DNA of 64,000 bases, from NCBI GenBank assembly GCA_905221605.1, contig CAJNDS010002252.1:84501-148500 (forward strand). Reading direction: 5' to 3'. The stretch is from Symbiodinium natans (taxonomy: Eukaryota > Sar > Dinophyceae > Suessiales > Symbiodiniaceae). Numbering within the stretch: position 1 is the first letter of the stretch; each line of letters starts with the position of its first letter. Positions 49,543-59,870 of this stretch are shown here, piece by piece. Below the pieces are notes generated by a model. That model ran no database searches. It had not been told where the DNA came from and saw only the letters and a program-made list of their open reading frames with translations. A program made the translations under genes and the position numbers.

Positions 49543-50080
49543 TTCGGGTTACTTTCTTTTTCGATGTGCCAGGTAGTAGGAACCGTATTCCCTTGTTTGG
49601 GATGAGGATCCCAAATGAACCCCGTAAAAGGACATCCTCTTTTCGGTTTACGAGATAACCTAGCTTAGACCCCTTATTTTCCAGACGACGCGGAGGTTCC
49701 TAAACATGTTTATAAGTAGGGTTATAAGTATGGTACCTAAACTTACATCCTAGAACCCAATATTTGGTATACTTATAATGAGTACCCATCACCCTAAACC
49801 CGAAACCCTGAACCCGAAACCCTAAACCGCCTCCAAACACTTGAGAACCGAGGCAAAGCTGGCAGGGGGTCTCGCGGCTGAGCAAGCTCTCGAAGTTCCG
49901 CTGCAGCTTGTGTACTGTCTGCTCTCATGAGTGAAAAAGGGGGTTTAGGGTTTAGGGTTTAGGGTCTAGGGTTTAGGGTCTAGGGTTAAGGGTTTAGGGT
50001 TTAGGGTCCATGAGCCTTCACCTTTGCAAGGCTGAGGAGCGAACCTGGAGTGGGTTTAGGTTTAGGCCGTAAGGAGGGGG
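49543..50080. other. 3' region of the FNIP gene and arrays; no gene
   Basis: CAGTGGCACACTTTCTTTG at 49524-49542 and the GTATTCCCTTGTTTGGGATG region look like decayed introner sequence. ATTTTCCAG at 49676-49684 could be an acceptor for a further exon. TTTAGGG variants follow at 49940-50010. Confidence 0.4.
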
Positions 50081-50214
50081 TTGAGGGGTTTAGGCGCTTT
50101 CAGGGGTGTCAGGGAGTTTGGGGGTTTAGGGGCTTCAGGGTTTTATATGGGGGCTTCCAGGGGCCTTCGAAAGTCTAGGGGGTTTAGGGGGTTTCAGGGA
50201 GCTTCAGGGGTTTC

Positions 50215-50340
50215 AAAGGGGTTTAGGGGTTTGAGGGGGTTTCAGGGGGTTTCAGGGGGTTTCAGGGGGTTTCAGGGGGTTTCAGGGGCGCTCAGGGGGT
50301 TTCAGGGGGCTTCAGGGGTTTAGGGGGTTTCAGGGTTTCG
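50215..50340. repeat. GGGGTTTCAGG tandem array
   Basis: About ten 11-base units GGGGGTTTCAG, with related words back to 50090. Confidence 0.9.
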
Positions 50341-50804
50341 CGTGTAAAGGCATGCCTGCTGCGACTAGTGGTTTTATCAAACAGCGTCAGCTCCTTGTTC
50401 TCAGTGTGTCGGTGGCATCACAGGGGACATCGAAGATTTCCTGGTCAAGGGCTGAGCTTGTGCTCATTACGGAAGGCGTGGATCATTTGGGGGTTTCCGA
50501 AATTGGGGGTTATTTGGGGTTCTATTTTCGGGGTCCCCTATTTCCCCCCCGCCCCCCTGCGTGCTAAGCCTGAATCCCACTGCCCTTTTGAGAGTCAGAG
50601 CCTTTCAAAACTCCACAGATCGTGCCCTAAAGCCGAAACCCTAAACCCTAAATTTCAGGCCTAGCGGCACGGGCCGGCCCCCGCCCCCCAAAGCACGAAA
50701 CCTTGAGCCTTGGCACTGTCTTCTCTTTCCCGTGTCTTTGTCCTCTCCTTCTCTCTGTCTCTCTTTCTCCTGCCTTCGCCACCCCTCCCTCCCCCCCCGC
50801 GCGC

Positions 50805-51190
50805 GCGCGCGCGCGCGCGCGCGCACCCGCATCAGGAGCATCAGTGGGGTTGGTTTGGGGGCCTTAAAAGCATTCTATGCATGCGTTTTGCCTTCGAAAA
50901 ACCTTCAGAAAACGCTGTAAACACGTGTTTTTGGGCTTGGGAAGCCTTTTGGGACCCAGGAAAGGGAGCATCATGAGCATCAGCGGCCTCCCCCAGGCCA
51001 TCCAAAACCCCCTTAAACACGCCGATTGTATGTGCTTGAACGCTTGCGTGCCCACGAAACCCCCAAAAGCAAGACCCCGAATGCCCTTAAGGGCATTCGG
51101 GGTCCTGCTGTTCGGGTGTTTTGTAGGCGCGAAGCCGTTCGAGCGCGTAAAATGAGCGATTTTAGGGGCGTTTTTACGTGGACCCACAAA
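50805..51190. mobile_element. Hairpin-bearing repeat module, copy 2
   Basis: Same order as copy 1 (40128-40500): a pyrimidine tract, GCGCGCGCGCACCCGCATC, CATGCGTTTTGCCTTCGAAA, GAGCATCATGAGCATCAGCG, then a hairpin (about 51053-51125) with core AAGCAAGACCCCGAATGCCC. Clearly homologous to copy 1. Confidence 0.65.
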
Positions 51191-51960
51191 ACACTCGGTA
51201 TTTACGAGGTTTTCTGCTGTTGGAACACCCCCCCAAACCGAGCATCATGAGCATCAGCTGGGTCTCTGGGCCGTGGGCCCGGACCCCCCCACGAAGCCCA
51301 TGAGAAACGATGGCTCGATGATGCACCCGGACCCCGCGCATCAGCAGCATCAGCAGACCCCCCCCCCGACGTGGGTTTCGATGATGCGCACTTTGGGGGC
51401 GGGTCAAGGGCAACAAGGGTGGGGGTCGGAGGCACGCGTGAAAACCCTCATAAAAACACGGTATTTACGGTGATTTCAGCGTTTTTCAGCGTTTTTTCTT
51501 GCCTTGGGTCCGCGGGCCAGGGCTGCTGATGCTCATGATGCTCGCCTGGTTTTGGGCTTCCGGTACCCCCCCCAAACCTTGAAAAACATGGTTTCGGCCT
51601 GGCCCGCGCCCCATGTGAAAAGCTAGGGTCGATGATGCGCGCCCGTGAGGGTTTAATGGGGTGCTGCGGGTGTTTTGTGGCCTCGGTTTTTCGTAAAAAC
51701 CCATGGTTTTTACGAGGTTTTCGTGCTTTTCGCACCACCGCGTGTTGCGTCCCCTTGGATGCCGTTTCGGAGGCCTCCCGAAGGGCCCCGCGCGAATTTG
51801 AAGCAATTTTGGGCGGGGTCGGCGGCTCGGGCGCTCACCCCTTAAAGCTAGCGCTTTAGTGCGACGCGGGCTCCGCCCTGGACCACGGGCGGCGCGGGGG
51901 CCGGATTTAAGAGCCTCCGGCTCAAGCCGCCGACCCCGCTGGAGCATAGTTGAAACGTTT
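51191..51960. other. GC-rich sequence with repeated CATCATGAGCATCAG words; no gene
   Basis: GAGCATCATGAGCATCAG at 51239 and its reverse complement CTGATGCTCATGATGCTC at 51525 bracket about 300 bp, and AAAACCTCGTAAAAACC-like words recur in both orientations (51200, 51690). This could be an extension of the hairpin module or a nested inverted-repeat element. Frames on both strands lack signals. Confidence 0.4.
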
Positions 51961-51996
51961 AAACGCGTTCATTAGGGCAAAGGATGCCAAAGTTGG

Positions 51997-52085
51997 TGGA
52001 GGGGGGGGTAGGGGGGTAGGGGGGGGGGGGGGCGCGGGGGCGGGAGGGGGGGGGGGGGGCGTAGGGGGGGGGTAGGGGGGGGTTG
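51997..52085. repeat. G-rich tract
   Basis: Nearly pure G with TAGGGG and GCGGG interruptions; quadruplex-prone. Confidence 0.9.
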
Positions 52086-52303
52086 TTCTTAAAAAAGGCC
52101 CCTTTGTCCTGTGGCAAACCGCAGGTTTTCACCTCCTTTTCCCATCCAACACGCTGCCAGGGTCGGCGGACCCTGTACTCTGAACCCTGAACCCTAAACC
52201 CTAAACCCTAAACCCAAAACCCAAAACCCTATGCCCTGAACCCTGAACGCTAAACCCTAAACCCCTGAACCCCAAACTGCATCCTGTCGTGACATGCCCT
52301 GAG

Positions 52304-52369
52304 GAACGTGTGGAGTTCATCCCAGTGCTTCGTCAAGGGCACAGGCACCCGTATGTGGGGCATGCTTGG
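52304..52369 (+). CDS. Candidate exon, 22 codons
   Basis: After ATGCCCTGAG, the frame reads ERVEFIPVLRQGHRHPYVGH then AW; donor GTTAAA. A stronger donor GTATGT lies inside at 52351, so the exon may be 47 bases. TTTAGGG begins at 52391. Product unknown. Confidence 0.5.
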
Positions 52370-52505
52370 GTTAAACAGCTTGCGGCAGAGAATTTAGGGT
52401 TTGGGGTTTAGGGTTTGGGGATTAGGGGGATGGTAGCTTTGGGTTTAGGGTCCAACATTTGGGGAAGAGGGTTTAGGGTTGTAGGATTCGTGGTTGAGGT
52501 TGCAG

Positions 52506-52547
52506 CATGTGCCTGAAACCATACATCGCTGGGCTTCACAGCGGCTT
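52506..52547 (+). CDS. Candidate small exon, 14 codons
   Basis: GAGGTTGCAG acceptor and GTAGGA donor around HVPETIHRWASQRL. If unspliced, the frame ends in TGA at about 52569. Product unknown. Confidence 0.4.
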
Positions 52548-52724
52548 GTAGGACGCTTTGGCTGATAAGGTTCGGCGCCCTAAACCCTAAACCTCAAACC
52601 CTAAACCGCAAACCCTAAATCCTAAACCCTGAACCCTAAACCCTAAACCCCACACCCCAAACCCAAAACCCTAAACCCCAAACCCCAAACCCTAAACCCC
52701 AAACCCTAAACCCTAAACCCTAAG

Positions 52725-52816
52725 AGGCGCCCCAGGCTTCATGACCAAGTCGGGATCCAGAAGGTGGCGTGGCCCTGCCGCAGTGGGCACTCCTCTCTCG
52801 AATCAGGGGCGTCTTC
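52725..52816 (+). CDS. Candidate exon between opposed arrays
   Basis: Acceptor CCCTAAG at the array edge; donor GTAGGG just before TTTAGGG. Two frames are open; one reads RRPRLHDQVGIQKVAWPCRS, the other begins GAPGFMTKSGSRRW. Product unknown. Confidence 0.5.
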
Positions 52817-52817
52817 G

Positions 52818-52965
52818 TAGGGTTTAGGGTTTAGGGTTTAGGGTTTAGGGTTTAGGGTTTAGGGTTTAGGGTTTAGGGTTTAGGGTTTTTCGGGTTTAGG
52901 GTTTTTCGGGTTTAGGGTTTTTCGGGTTTAGGGTTTCGGGTTTAGGGTTTAGGCAGGGCGGCTTG
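52818..52965. repeat. TTTAGGG array with TTTTTCGGG insert units
   Basis: Ten TTTAGGG units then a 16-base higher-order unit, TTTTTCGGGTTTAGGG, three times. Confidence 0.95.
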
Positions 52966-53089
52966 ACGATTTCGTATGGTTTGGTAGGCTTGAGAGGCGA
53001 GGGGCTTATTCGGGGTGCTCATAGGGTGTCGGGTCATGGCTTGCTAGCTTTTGCTGAAAATGCCAGTTGTCTTTATCTCCGAAAATGCA

Positions 53090-53206
53090 GGGTACCCTCC
53101 ACGTACATCATATACCCCAAAATACTATAATAATCCTGTTAAGGGAACCCCAAAAACGGTACCCCTATTCTCGGAAACCCTCATGTTCCTTAGCAAGAAC
53201 CCAGCC
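53090..53206. mobile_element. Family D introner-like element, extragenic copy
   Basis: GGGTACCCTCCACG, ATACCCCAAAATACTATAAT, AACGGTACCCCTATTCTCGG and AAACCCTCA correspond in order to the 3' half of FNIP gene intron 3 (ATCCCCAAATAGTAGG, GGTACCCCTAAGTTCG, AAACCCTCAG). Confidence 0.5.
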
Positions 53207-53462
53207 TGTTCAACCCTGAGCAAGACTTGAGACACCCAGTCTCCATTTCCACCCCCTCATCCCAAGCACTCACAAACACTTATGTGAATGAAATAACGCT
53301 TTCTTGAACCTTGAACCTTAACATGCAACACCTAGGAGCCGTGAATCCTAAAACGAGAAGCCCTAAACCCTAATTACACCCTAAGCCTAACCCCTAAACC
53401 CTAAACCCTTGCTCCTATAGACCCGACCCTAACCCCTAAAGTCAGCTTCCTTGTCCTGAAAG

Positions 53463-53533
53463 GTACTTGGGCCCGCGATGAGTGCCGCGAAGCCTCAAAT
53501 GTGGCTTTTGCCCGCCGGCCTCAAGCAGAAGTG
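53463..53533 (+). CDS. Candidate exon with array-derived donor
   Basis: TCCTGAAAG acceptor; donor GTTTAGGG. Two frames: VLGPAMSAAKPQMWLLPAGL, or TWARDECREASNVAFARRPQ. Both are plausible. Product unknown. Confidence 0.5.
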
Positions 53534-53534
53534 G

Positions 53535-53680
53535 TTTAGGGTGTAGGGTTTAGGGTTTAGGGTTTAGGGTTTAGGGTTTAGGGTGTAGGGTTTAGGGTTT
53601 AGGGTTTAGGGTTTAGGGTGTAGGATTTAGGGTTTAGGGTTTAGAGTTTGGGGTTTGGGGTTTGGGGTTTGGGGATGTAG
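53535..53680. repeat. TTTAGGG array with TGTAGGG and TTTGGGG variants
   Basis: About 20 units beginning at the candidate donor. The following sequence to 54000 is unique, with a G run at 53811-53820 and no gene seen. Confidence 0.9.
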
Positions 53681-54140
53681 GGTTGTCGGGTGTTGAGGGG
53701 GCATAGGGTTTTAGGATGATTTTGGTTTTCAGGGTTTAGGGCATGCTGCTTTCAGGTTTCAGGGTTTGGGCCCTGGACGGCACTTCTGAAAACTTACTCC
53801 TATTTGGTTGGGGGGGGGGGGCTGGGGGTGGTCTCAAAAGCACGACAGAGTGCGAGAGCGTCGTGTCAGGGTGATGTTCTGGCATCTGCATGGAGGTTGG
53901 TTTCGGGCGCAGGAAGACTTAGCGACGCATAAGTCTTCACACGTGCTGACCCCAAGCCCCTTAACACTGAACCCTGAACTCCCAATGGAGCCCCTCAACC
54001 CTAAACCCTAAACCCTAAAGCGCCCCGCAGCTCTAAGCGCTAATGACGCTGGACCTGGCACCCCCCATAGGGATTAGAGCATTTTAGGGTCTTGAGGAAT
54101 CTTAGGGTTGGAGGGTTTGGGGAATCAGGGGTTTAGGAAG

Positions 54141-54229
54141 CCTCGGCCACAAGGTGAAATGCTGCGCCGACCGTGACTTAGTCATGCGCCTGGGCGGCAG
54201 AAGTTCGAGGGGCCTCCGATGCCGTTTCG
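54141..54229 (+). CDS. Candidate exon
   Basis: Open frame after TTTAGGAAG with LGHKVKCCADRDLVMRLGGR, ending at GTCGCC or at a TAG at about 54253. Cysteine pair and charged residues are protein-like. Both flanks are G-rich. Product unknown. Confidence 0.4.
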
Positions 54230-54667
54230 GTCGCCGTGCTTGGCGTCCTTCTTAGGGATGGAAATGCAGCGTTTTAGGGAACCCCCCGAAACTCCAACCC
54301 TAGACCCTAAACCCTTAAACCCACAGCCCTAGTGGATTGTACCCTTGGGCCGAACTGACGAACTCTGTCGTTAGGGGGCGGGGGGGCCGGGGGGGTGGTG
54401 GGGTGGTGTGTTCGAGCTTGAACCCCTGGATTCTGGGGATACGAACGCCCCTATCCCTCATCCCATGCTGTGTTTGGGGTTCAGGGTTTTTCCTTTGAAA
54501 GTTGAGCACCATCCGCTTTGACCACACCTAGACCTTAAACTCGTAAACGCCTGAAACCCTAAACCCTAAACCCTAAACCCTAAACCCTAAACCCTAAACC
54601 CTAAACCCTAAACCCTAAACCCTAAACCCTAAACCCTATACCCAACAAGAAAGAAAGAGACCGGGAG

Positions 54668-54706
54668 GCCGGTGGCTGGGATGCTGCCTGAGGCGCAGGC
54701 CTGGAT
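54668..54706 (+). CDS. Candidate small exon
   Basis: GACCGGGAG acceptor, GTGAAC donor, PVAGMLPEAQAW in one frame, which fits the loop before a propeller blade. CCCTAAA lies left, TTTAGGG right. Confidence 0.45.
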
Positions 54707-54991
54707 GTGAACTTGTTTAGGGTTATAGGGTTCTAGGGTTATAGGGCTATAGGGTTATAGGGTTTCGGGTTTAGGGTTTAGGGTTTAGGGTTTCTTTGGA
54801 TCCCGAAAGAGGCACCTGGTTTCGAGTTGGGCCATCTAGGGTATAGGGGGGGTTTAGGGAGTCGCCTTAAACCCTAAACCCACATGAACCCTTAAGACTT
54901 GTTAGAACTCTTATGAACCCCGATGAACCGCCCTGTGAAACATCTGAACCTGATTCCTTGAGCCCCAGAGCTGCCCTACGAGCCCTTACTT

Positions 54992-55219
54992 GGAGCTTCA
55001 GGGTACTTGTGACCCAACTACAGGCGTAGTTCTAACCCGCTTGTAAGACCCTTAAGTACCCTGATAGGGTTATAATTGGGGTCTTAAGTACAGTTAGGGT
55101 TTAGGGTTTAGGGTTTAGGGTTTAGGGTTTAGGGTTTAGGGTTTAGGGTATAGGGTTTAGGGTTTAGGGTTTAGGGTTTAGGGTTTAGGGTATTGGGCTA
55201 CCAAGTACCCTGAACCTCC
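54992..55219. mobile_element. Inverted-repeat element (family C) containing a TTTAGGG array
   Basis: The left end GGAGCTTCAGGGTACTTG (54992) and the right end CAAGTACCCTGAACCTCC (to 55219) are inverted repeats with about one mismatch over 18 bases. Between them lie a TGACCCAACTACAGGC segment, AAGTACCCTGATAGGG, and about 13 TTTAGGG units (55095-55190). The array is therefore enclosed by the element. The right end also contains GGGCTACCAAG, the same 11-mer as introns 2 and 4 of the FNIP gene. Confidence 0.75.
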
Positions 55220-55274
55220 TTCAGTCGGGAAGTGAGGGTCTTGCATCCCGGGGGTTCGGGGCCTGGCCCTAGGC

Positions 55275-55333
55275 ACCCTAAACCCTAAACCCTAAACCCT
55301 AAACCCTAAACCCTAAACCCTAAACCCTAAACC
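55275..55333. repeat. CCCTAAA array
   Basis: About eight units, followed at 55371-55402 by a C run and an A run. Confidence 0.9.
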
Positions 55334-55662
55334 TCAGGGCTTCCGGGCTTGTGGGGCAGCCCCTACACCCCCCCCCCCCCCCCCCAAAAAAAAAAAAAAA
55401 AAACAAAAACACGCAAGGTCCGTGACCCGAAGCCCTCCGCGGTCTCAGCCCTAAACCCTATAGGCCCCAAACCCTGAGCCCTGAACCCTAAACCCCAAAC
55501 CCCACACCCTAAACCATGTAAGCCCCAAACCCCTAAGCCCTAAACCCCAAACCCCAAACCCCACACCCTAAACCCCAAAACGCCAAATTCTATATCTTGA
55601 TGGAAAAAATCCATGAACCGAATTCTGTAGCAGATGTAGCCTTGAGCGCAAACTTCCTTCAG

Positions 55663-55728
55663 CCACGGGGCGACGTGAAGTGGAGGCCACCGATCCCGGA
55701 AGCCACGGCACCTTGTCCTATCCGTTTG
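55663..55728 (+). CDS. Candidate exon with array-derived donor
   Basis: AACTTCCTTCAG acceptor; donor G|GTTTAGGG; 66 bases. Frames: PRGDVKWRPPIPEATAPCPI, or TGRREVEATDPGSHGTLSYP. Product unknown. Confidence 0.5.
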
Positions 55729-56255
55729 GTTTAGGGTTGAGGGTTTAGGGTTCAGGGTTCAGGGTTCAGGGTTTAGGGTTTAGGGTTTAGGGTTAGGGGT
55801 TAGGGTTTAGGGTTCAGTGTTTAGGGTTTAGGGTTTAGGGCTATACTTTATTTTTTTGTTCTGGGTTCCTTTTATGGCTACTTATGCCTGAAAAGTACAT
55901 ACTTTCTTTCCAGGGCACCCTACTCCAATGTAGGGTGTCCTATCCGTTTGGAGTTGGGAGTGTGCCTTGGGCCCACCCCCTCCCCCCCCCCCTCCCCCCA
56001 CCCTCCTGCGCCCTCAGACGCAAAGGTCAGGGATGGGTTCAGGGTTTACAGGGTTTTAGGGTTTTAGGGTTTTGGGGTATAGGGTTTTAGGGTTTTGGGG
56101 TTTTCGGGTTTTCCTGTCTTAGGGTGTTAGTGTGTTAGGGTTTTGGGGGTTTTAGGGTTTAGGGCTTTAGGTTTTTTTTTGGGGTTTTAGTTTTTTAGGC
56201 TTTTAGGTTCTGGTTTCAGGGCCTAGTTCTGGGTCCAGTCTACTTCGGTCTGAAG

Positions 56256-56301
56256 CCACCAGGCTGATCAGCCGCTTCGCTATCAACACGGCTTCGAAAG
56301 G
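56256..56301 (+). CDS. Candidate small exon
   Basis: GTCTGAAG acceptor, GTAGAA donor, TRLISRFAINTASK in frame. A family A element begins 13 bases downstream, so the intron may start with it. Confidence 0.45.
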
Positions 56302-56314
56302 GTAGAACATGTTG

Positions 56315-56395
56315 GGATGTTCCCCCTTACGCAAACAGCCCTTATTAGGGAATGTAGCACCCGCCCCTATTATAATCCTCATTAAGGACTCTTAG
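56315..56395. mobile_element. MITE-like element, family A, diverged inverted copy
   Basis: GGATGTTCCCCCTTACGCAA then ACAGCCCTTATTAGGG. The reverse complement of the interior (TAATAGGGGCGGGT) matches copies at 17013 and 60461. The right arm is decayed. Confidence 0.55.
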
Positions 56396-56818
56396 AAGAA
56401 GAAGCCAAAGAACATGCATCAAACCCTCCTCCCCCTTTGGATACTGAGCCCCTTTTTATCCTTCCGGAGGGAAGACTGCTACAGGCAGATCCTAAACCCT
56501 AAACCCTAACCCCTAAACCCTAAACCCTAAACCCTAAACCCTAAACCCTAAACCCTAGACCCTAAATCTTGGCTTGCTCCAGAGGGGTGGCTTGGGGGAG
56601 TTGGGAGTTTGGGGTCCCGGCGTTTGGGCGGGGGTTAGGGTTTGCTGTCGAAAGTATGAGCCGCACCCTTAGCTCTTAAACCCAACGAAGTCAGACTCGT
56701 ACCCCTAAGGTTGTACCCCTGAAGGTTTCCCTTAAGAGGCGCGACATATGGCCCTTATGCTGCCTGAGGGATCTTTACAAAGGGTCCTTGCTAAAGCCGA
56801 GAAAGACCGAGAACCCAG

Positions 56819-56908
56819 GGCTGTTCCACCAGTTCTCGGGGAGTACCTTGACGGCCATGGTCGTGGATGCTCGGATGGGCTTTCAGTCCCCTTCCCAAGA
56901 ACTCAAAG
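56819..56908 (+). CDS. Candidate NHL-type exon
   Basis: AGAACCCAG acceptor; donor GTGGGA. The frame LFHQFSGSTLTAMVVDARMG continues with FQSPSQELK; TLTAMVVDARMGF resembles a propeller strand pair. The alternative frame, open from 56748 (MALMLPEGSL), competes. Confidence 0.55.
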
Positions 56909-57390
56909 GTGGGAGGGTTCAGGGGTTTAGGGTTTACTGTAGGGTTCAGGATTTAGGGTTTAGGGTAAGGGAACCCCAAGCAAAAAAAATGGGTTGTGGG
57001 GTTTGGACTGTTGAGTTGATCTTAGGTACAGCAGTAGTCATCACCCTGCAAATCTCGAGGCCCTGTATCCGAAACCCATAGCAAGCTCTGAGCCCTATGC
57101 CCTTCCCACAGATTGGGGCGTTAAGCCCTAAACCCTAAGCCCTAAACCCTAAACCCTAAACCCCAAACCCCTAAACCAAAGCTGCGCATGCCCCCAAGCA
57201 CTATACACGAGACCCATGGAGGAAGGGCAACGCATTGAAAGGATCGACCCTTCACCCTAGACCCTAAACCCTACACCCTGAATCCCTAAACCCTACACCC
57301 CTGAACTTCCACCCCAGAAGCCCAGAGCCCCTACGATAGGCGTGCGGCCCTTGCTGGCGTGTAGGGTTCTTTTTCGGCTCCTCCGCCGAG

Positions 57391-57432
57391 GACAGCCCAC
57401 GCCGGTACATCTTTGTGGCCACGGGACAGGAG
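57391..57432 (+). CDS. NHL-type exon, 14 codons, canonical donor
   Basis: CCTCCGCCGAG acceptor, GTAGCA donor. It reads DSPRRYIFVATGQE; RRYIFVATG is a clear propeller strand. It joins in frame to the next candidate exon (58201), giving ATGQE followed by VVVLSMGSAR. Confidence 0.6.
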
Positions 57433-57550
57433 GTAGCAAGAACACCCCTGAACGCCAAAGGGTTTAGGGTTAAGGGTTCAGGGTTTAGGGTTTAGGGTTT
57501 AGGGTTTTGGGACAGGAGGTAGCAAGAACACCCCCCGTGAACACTAAAGG
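57423..57550. repeat. Duplication across an exon-intron boundary
   Basis: GGACAGGAGGTAGCAAGAAC plus ACCCC occurs at 57424 and again at 57510, about 86 bases apart, with a short TTTAGGG array between. The second copy includes the last exon codons and the donor. Confidence 0.85.
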
Positions 57551-58042
57551 AGTTTGGGTTTGGGGTGGTTCATGGTTTAGGGTTTAGGGTTTAGGGTTTG
57601 GTGTTAATTTAATAAGGGTTTAGGAAGACCCAAACCCTAACCCCCAATAAAAACCCTTCCTGCGCCAGTCGCAGAAGGCTTTTCCTGATGTCACCGCATT
57701 GAACCCCTCCTCCCGCCAACTAACGCTATACCTGCAAACGCCCAGCGCCATCAGGATTTGGGGTTCCTGGTCTGGGGGTTAGGTCCACCCACCCCCCCCC
57801 CCCCCCCTTCTCCATGCCCGCGACAAAAATGCACCGATAGTCAACCATCTCGACCTGCTGAAGCCTTCTCAGAACCCTCAAATTCCTTGAATAGAAATCA
57901 TGTGTGTGGGGTTGAGGGTTTGACATCAACCCTATGTTCTTGAATCCCCAAAGCCCACTGCCATGAACCCGAAGCCCTAGCAGTTGACCTCTGAAACCAA
58001 AGCCCTGAACCCTACGCCTCAACAACTCATAACCCTGATCTC

Positions 58043-58150
58043 TAAACCCTAAACCCTAAACCCTAAACCCTAAACCCTAAACCCTGAACCCTGAACCCTG
58101 AACCCTAAACCCTAAACCCTAAACCCAAAACCCTAAACCCTAAACCCTAA
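58043..58150. repeat. CCCTAAA / CCCTGAA array
   Basis: About 14 units, CCCTGAA clustered in the middle. Confidence 0.9.
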
Positions 58151-58200
58151 CCCCCAAAACAATCTCCAAACCCCCAAGAGCTCCCTATTTCCACGGGCAG

Positions 58201-58262
58201 GTCGTTGTCCTCTCGATGGGCTCCGCCCGGGGGATCGCGGCCGGCCTGCTGGGAGTCGAGGC
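58201..58262 (+). CDS. NHL-type exon between opposed arrays
   Basis: TCCACGGGCAG acceptor and GTGAGC donor, both canonical. The frame VVVLSMGSARGIAAGLLGVE is beta-propeller-like; unspliced it would stop at the TGA at 58264. TTTAGGG begins at 58274. Confidence 0.65.
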
Positions 58263-58273
58263 GTGAGCTTTTG

Positions 58274-58340
58274 GTTTAGGGTTTAGGGTTTAGGGTTTAG
58301 GGTTTAGGGTTTAGGGTTTAGGGTTTAGGGTTTAGGGTGT
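58274..58340. repeat. TTTAGGG array
   Basis: About nine units; then a GC-rich imperfect palindrome (GGGCGCGCGCTCGGGTG / CGGGCCGCGCGCTCGC) at 58350-58395. Confidence 0.95.
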
Positions 58341-58504
58341 GTCAAGGGAGGGCGCGCGCTCGGGTGTGAAACACCCCGGGCCGCGCGCTCGCGTTGCCCG
58401 TCAACCCACCCCGGCCACCCAAACTATACTCTATTAGGGTTTAGGGTTTATGGAATTTACTTTCTTGTGCTCTGATGCTTGCTTTGATGTTTTTAAAGTT
58501 GCGC

Positions 58505-59180
58505 TGTTAGGGTTTAAGCTGGGGTTGGGGGTAGCCTCGGCCCTTTTCGGGCCTTCGGCGTGTCAGGGCCCGTAGAGGCCCTTATTTATTTGAAGGTCAG
58601 GGAAACCCTTTGTGTCTGCTCCTGGATTCCCCTTCTTTAAGGGCCTCAATTAAGCATCGATTTCACTACCAAAAAATCGCATTTTTCATTGCGGGTACGG
58701 GCATCCTGGGGTCCCCCTTCTTTTAGGGGGCCTTTTGAAGCCTTTTGAAGTATTTTGGTGGCTCTTGGGGTCTCTCGGGGCCTTGTTCGGACCTTCGGCG
58801 TGTCAGGGGCCGTAGAGGCTTTATTCATTTAAAGGTCAGGGAACCTATTAATGAATTTTTCGCCAATGAGTCTTTCAATCGCTAGGGTTTAAGCTCGGGT
58901 TCGGGGTAGCCTCGGCCCTTTTCGGGCCTTCGGCAAGTTAGGGCCCGTAGAGGCCCTTATTTGCTTGAAGGCCTTCGTAGGGTTTTGCGGTGTTAGGGTT
59001 TAAGCTGGGGTTCGGGGTAGCCTCGGCCCTTTTCGGGCCTTCGGCACGTTAGGGCCCGTAGAGGCCCTTATTTGCTTGAAGGCCGTCGTAGGGTTTTGCG
59101 GTGTCAGGGTTTAGGCTGGGGTTAGGGGTAGTTTGGGTGCTTTTCGGGCCTTCGGCACGTGGGCCCGTAGAGGTCCTTGC
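58505..59180. repeat. Tandem repeat of about 111 bp
   Basis: A unit with TAGGGTTTAAGCTGGGGTTC, CCTCGGCCCTTTTCGGGCC and GCCCGTAGAGGCCCTTATTT occurs at about 58507, 58882, 58994 and 59104, with a partial copy near 58780. A separate short block (CCTTTTGAAGC... with CTCTTGGGG) recurs at 58729 and 59299. No gene seen. Confidence 0.85.
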
Positions 59181-59339
59181 TGATTTAGGGGGAGCCATCG
59201 ATTTCAATACTAAAAGGCGGGCAGGGGCCTAAAAACAATGTTTTCAATATTCTCATTGTGGGCACGGACAAATCTTGTGGTCCCCCTTCTTTTAGTGGGC
59301 CTTTTGAAGCTTTTGAAGCTTTTGGTGGCTCTTGGCGCC

Positions 59340-59870
59340 TCTTGGGGGCTTCCTCGGCCCTTAGCCGAGCCCTGGTTGGGGGCCCTTGGTCCGGGGGCGT
59401 ATTGTTGGGGGTCCTTGACTCAGGGTCTTGGCCGGTCCCTTGGCTTGGGGGGCCCTTGGCCTGGGCCCTTGGCTGACACGGACCTATTGGCCGGGAAGCC
59501 CTTGGCCCGGCAGGCCCTTGGCCGGCACCCTTGGCGGCTTCGGGGGGTCCTTGGCCTGGGGGGCCCTTGGCCTGTGAGTTGGGGGGGCCCTTGGCCCGGG
59601 ACCCTTGGGCCGGGGGTCTTGGCCCGGCTGGCCCGCCGGGGCCCTTGGCCCGGGGGGCCCTTGGCCCGGGGGGCCCTTGGCCCGGGAGGCCCTTGGATTG
59701 GTCCAATGGGCCGGGGGGCCCTTGACCCCTGGGCCTGGGGCACCCTTGGCTCGGGGGGCCCTTGGCCCGGGGGCCCTTGGCCCGGGGGGCCCGGCCCTTG
59801 GCCCGGGGGGCCCTTGGCCCGGGGGGCCCTTGGCCCGGGGGGCCCTTGGCCCGGAGCCCTGGAAATCCGT
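59340..59870. repeat. GGGGGCCCTTGGCCC minisatellite
   Basis: Around 35 irregular units of GGCCCTTGGCCCGGG type. Very GC-rich and self-complementary. The long Gly/Pro/Ala frames on both strands are by-products. Confidence 0.95.

Noticed and set aside
57199-57260. Possible exon (LYTRPMEEGQRIERIDPSP)
   Set aside because: Protein-like, but both flanks are C-rich, there is no GT donor and a second frame is equally open.
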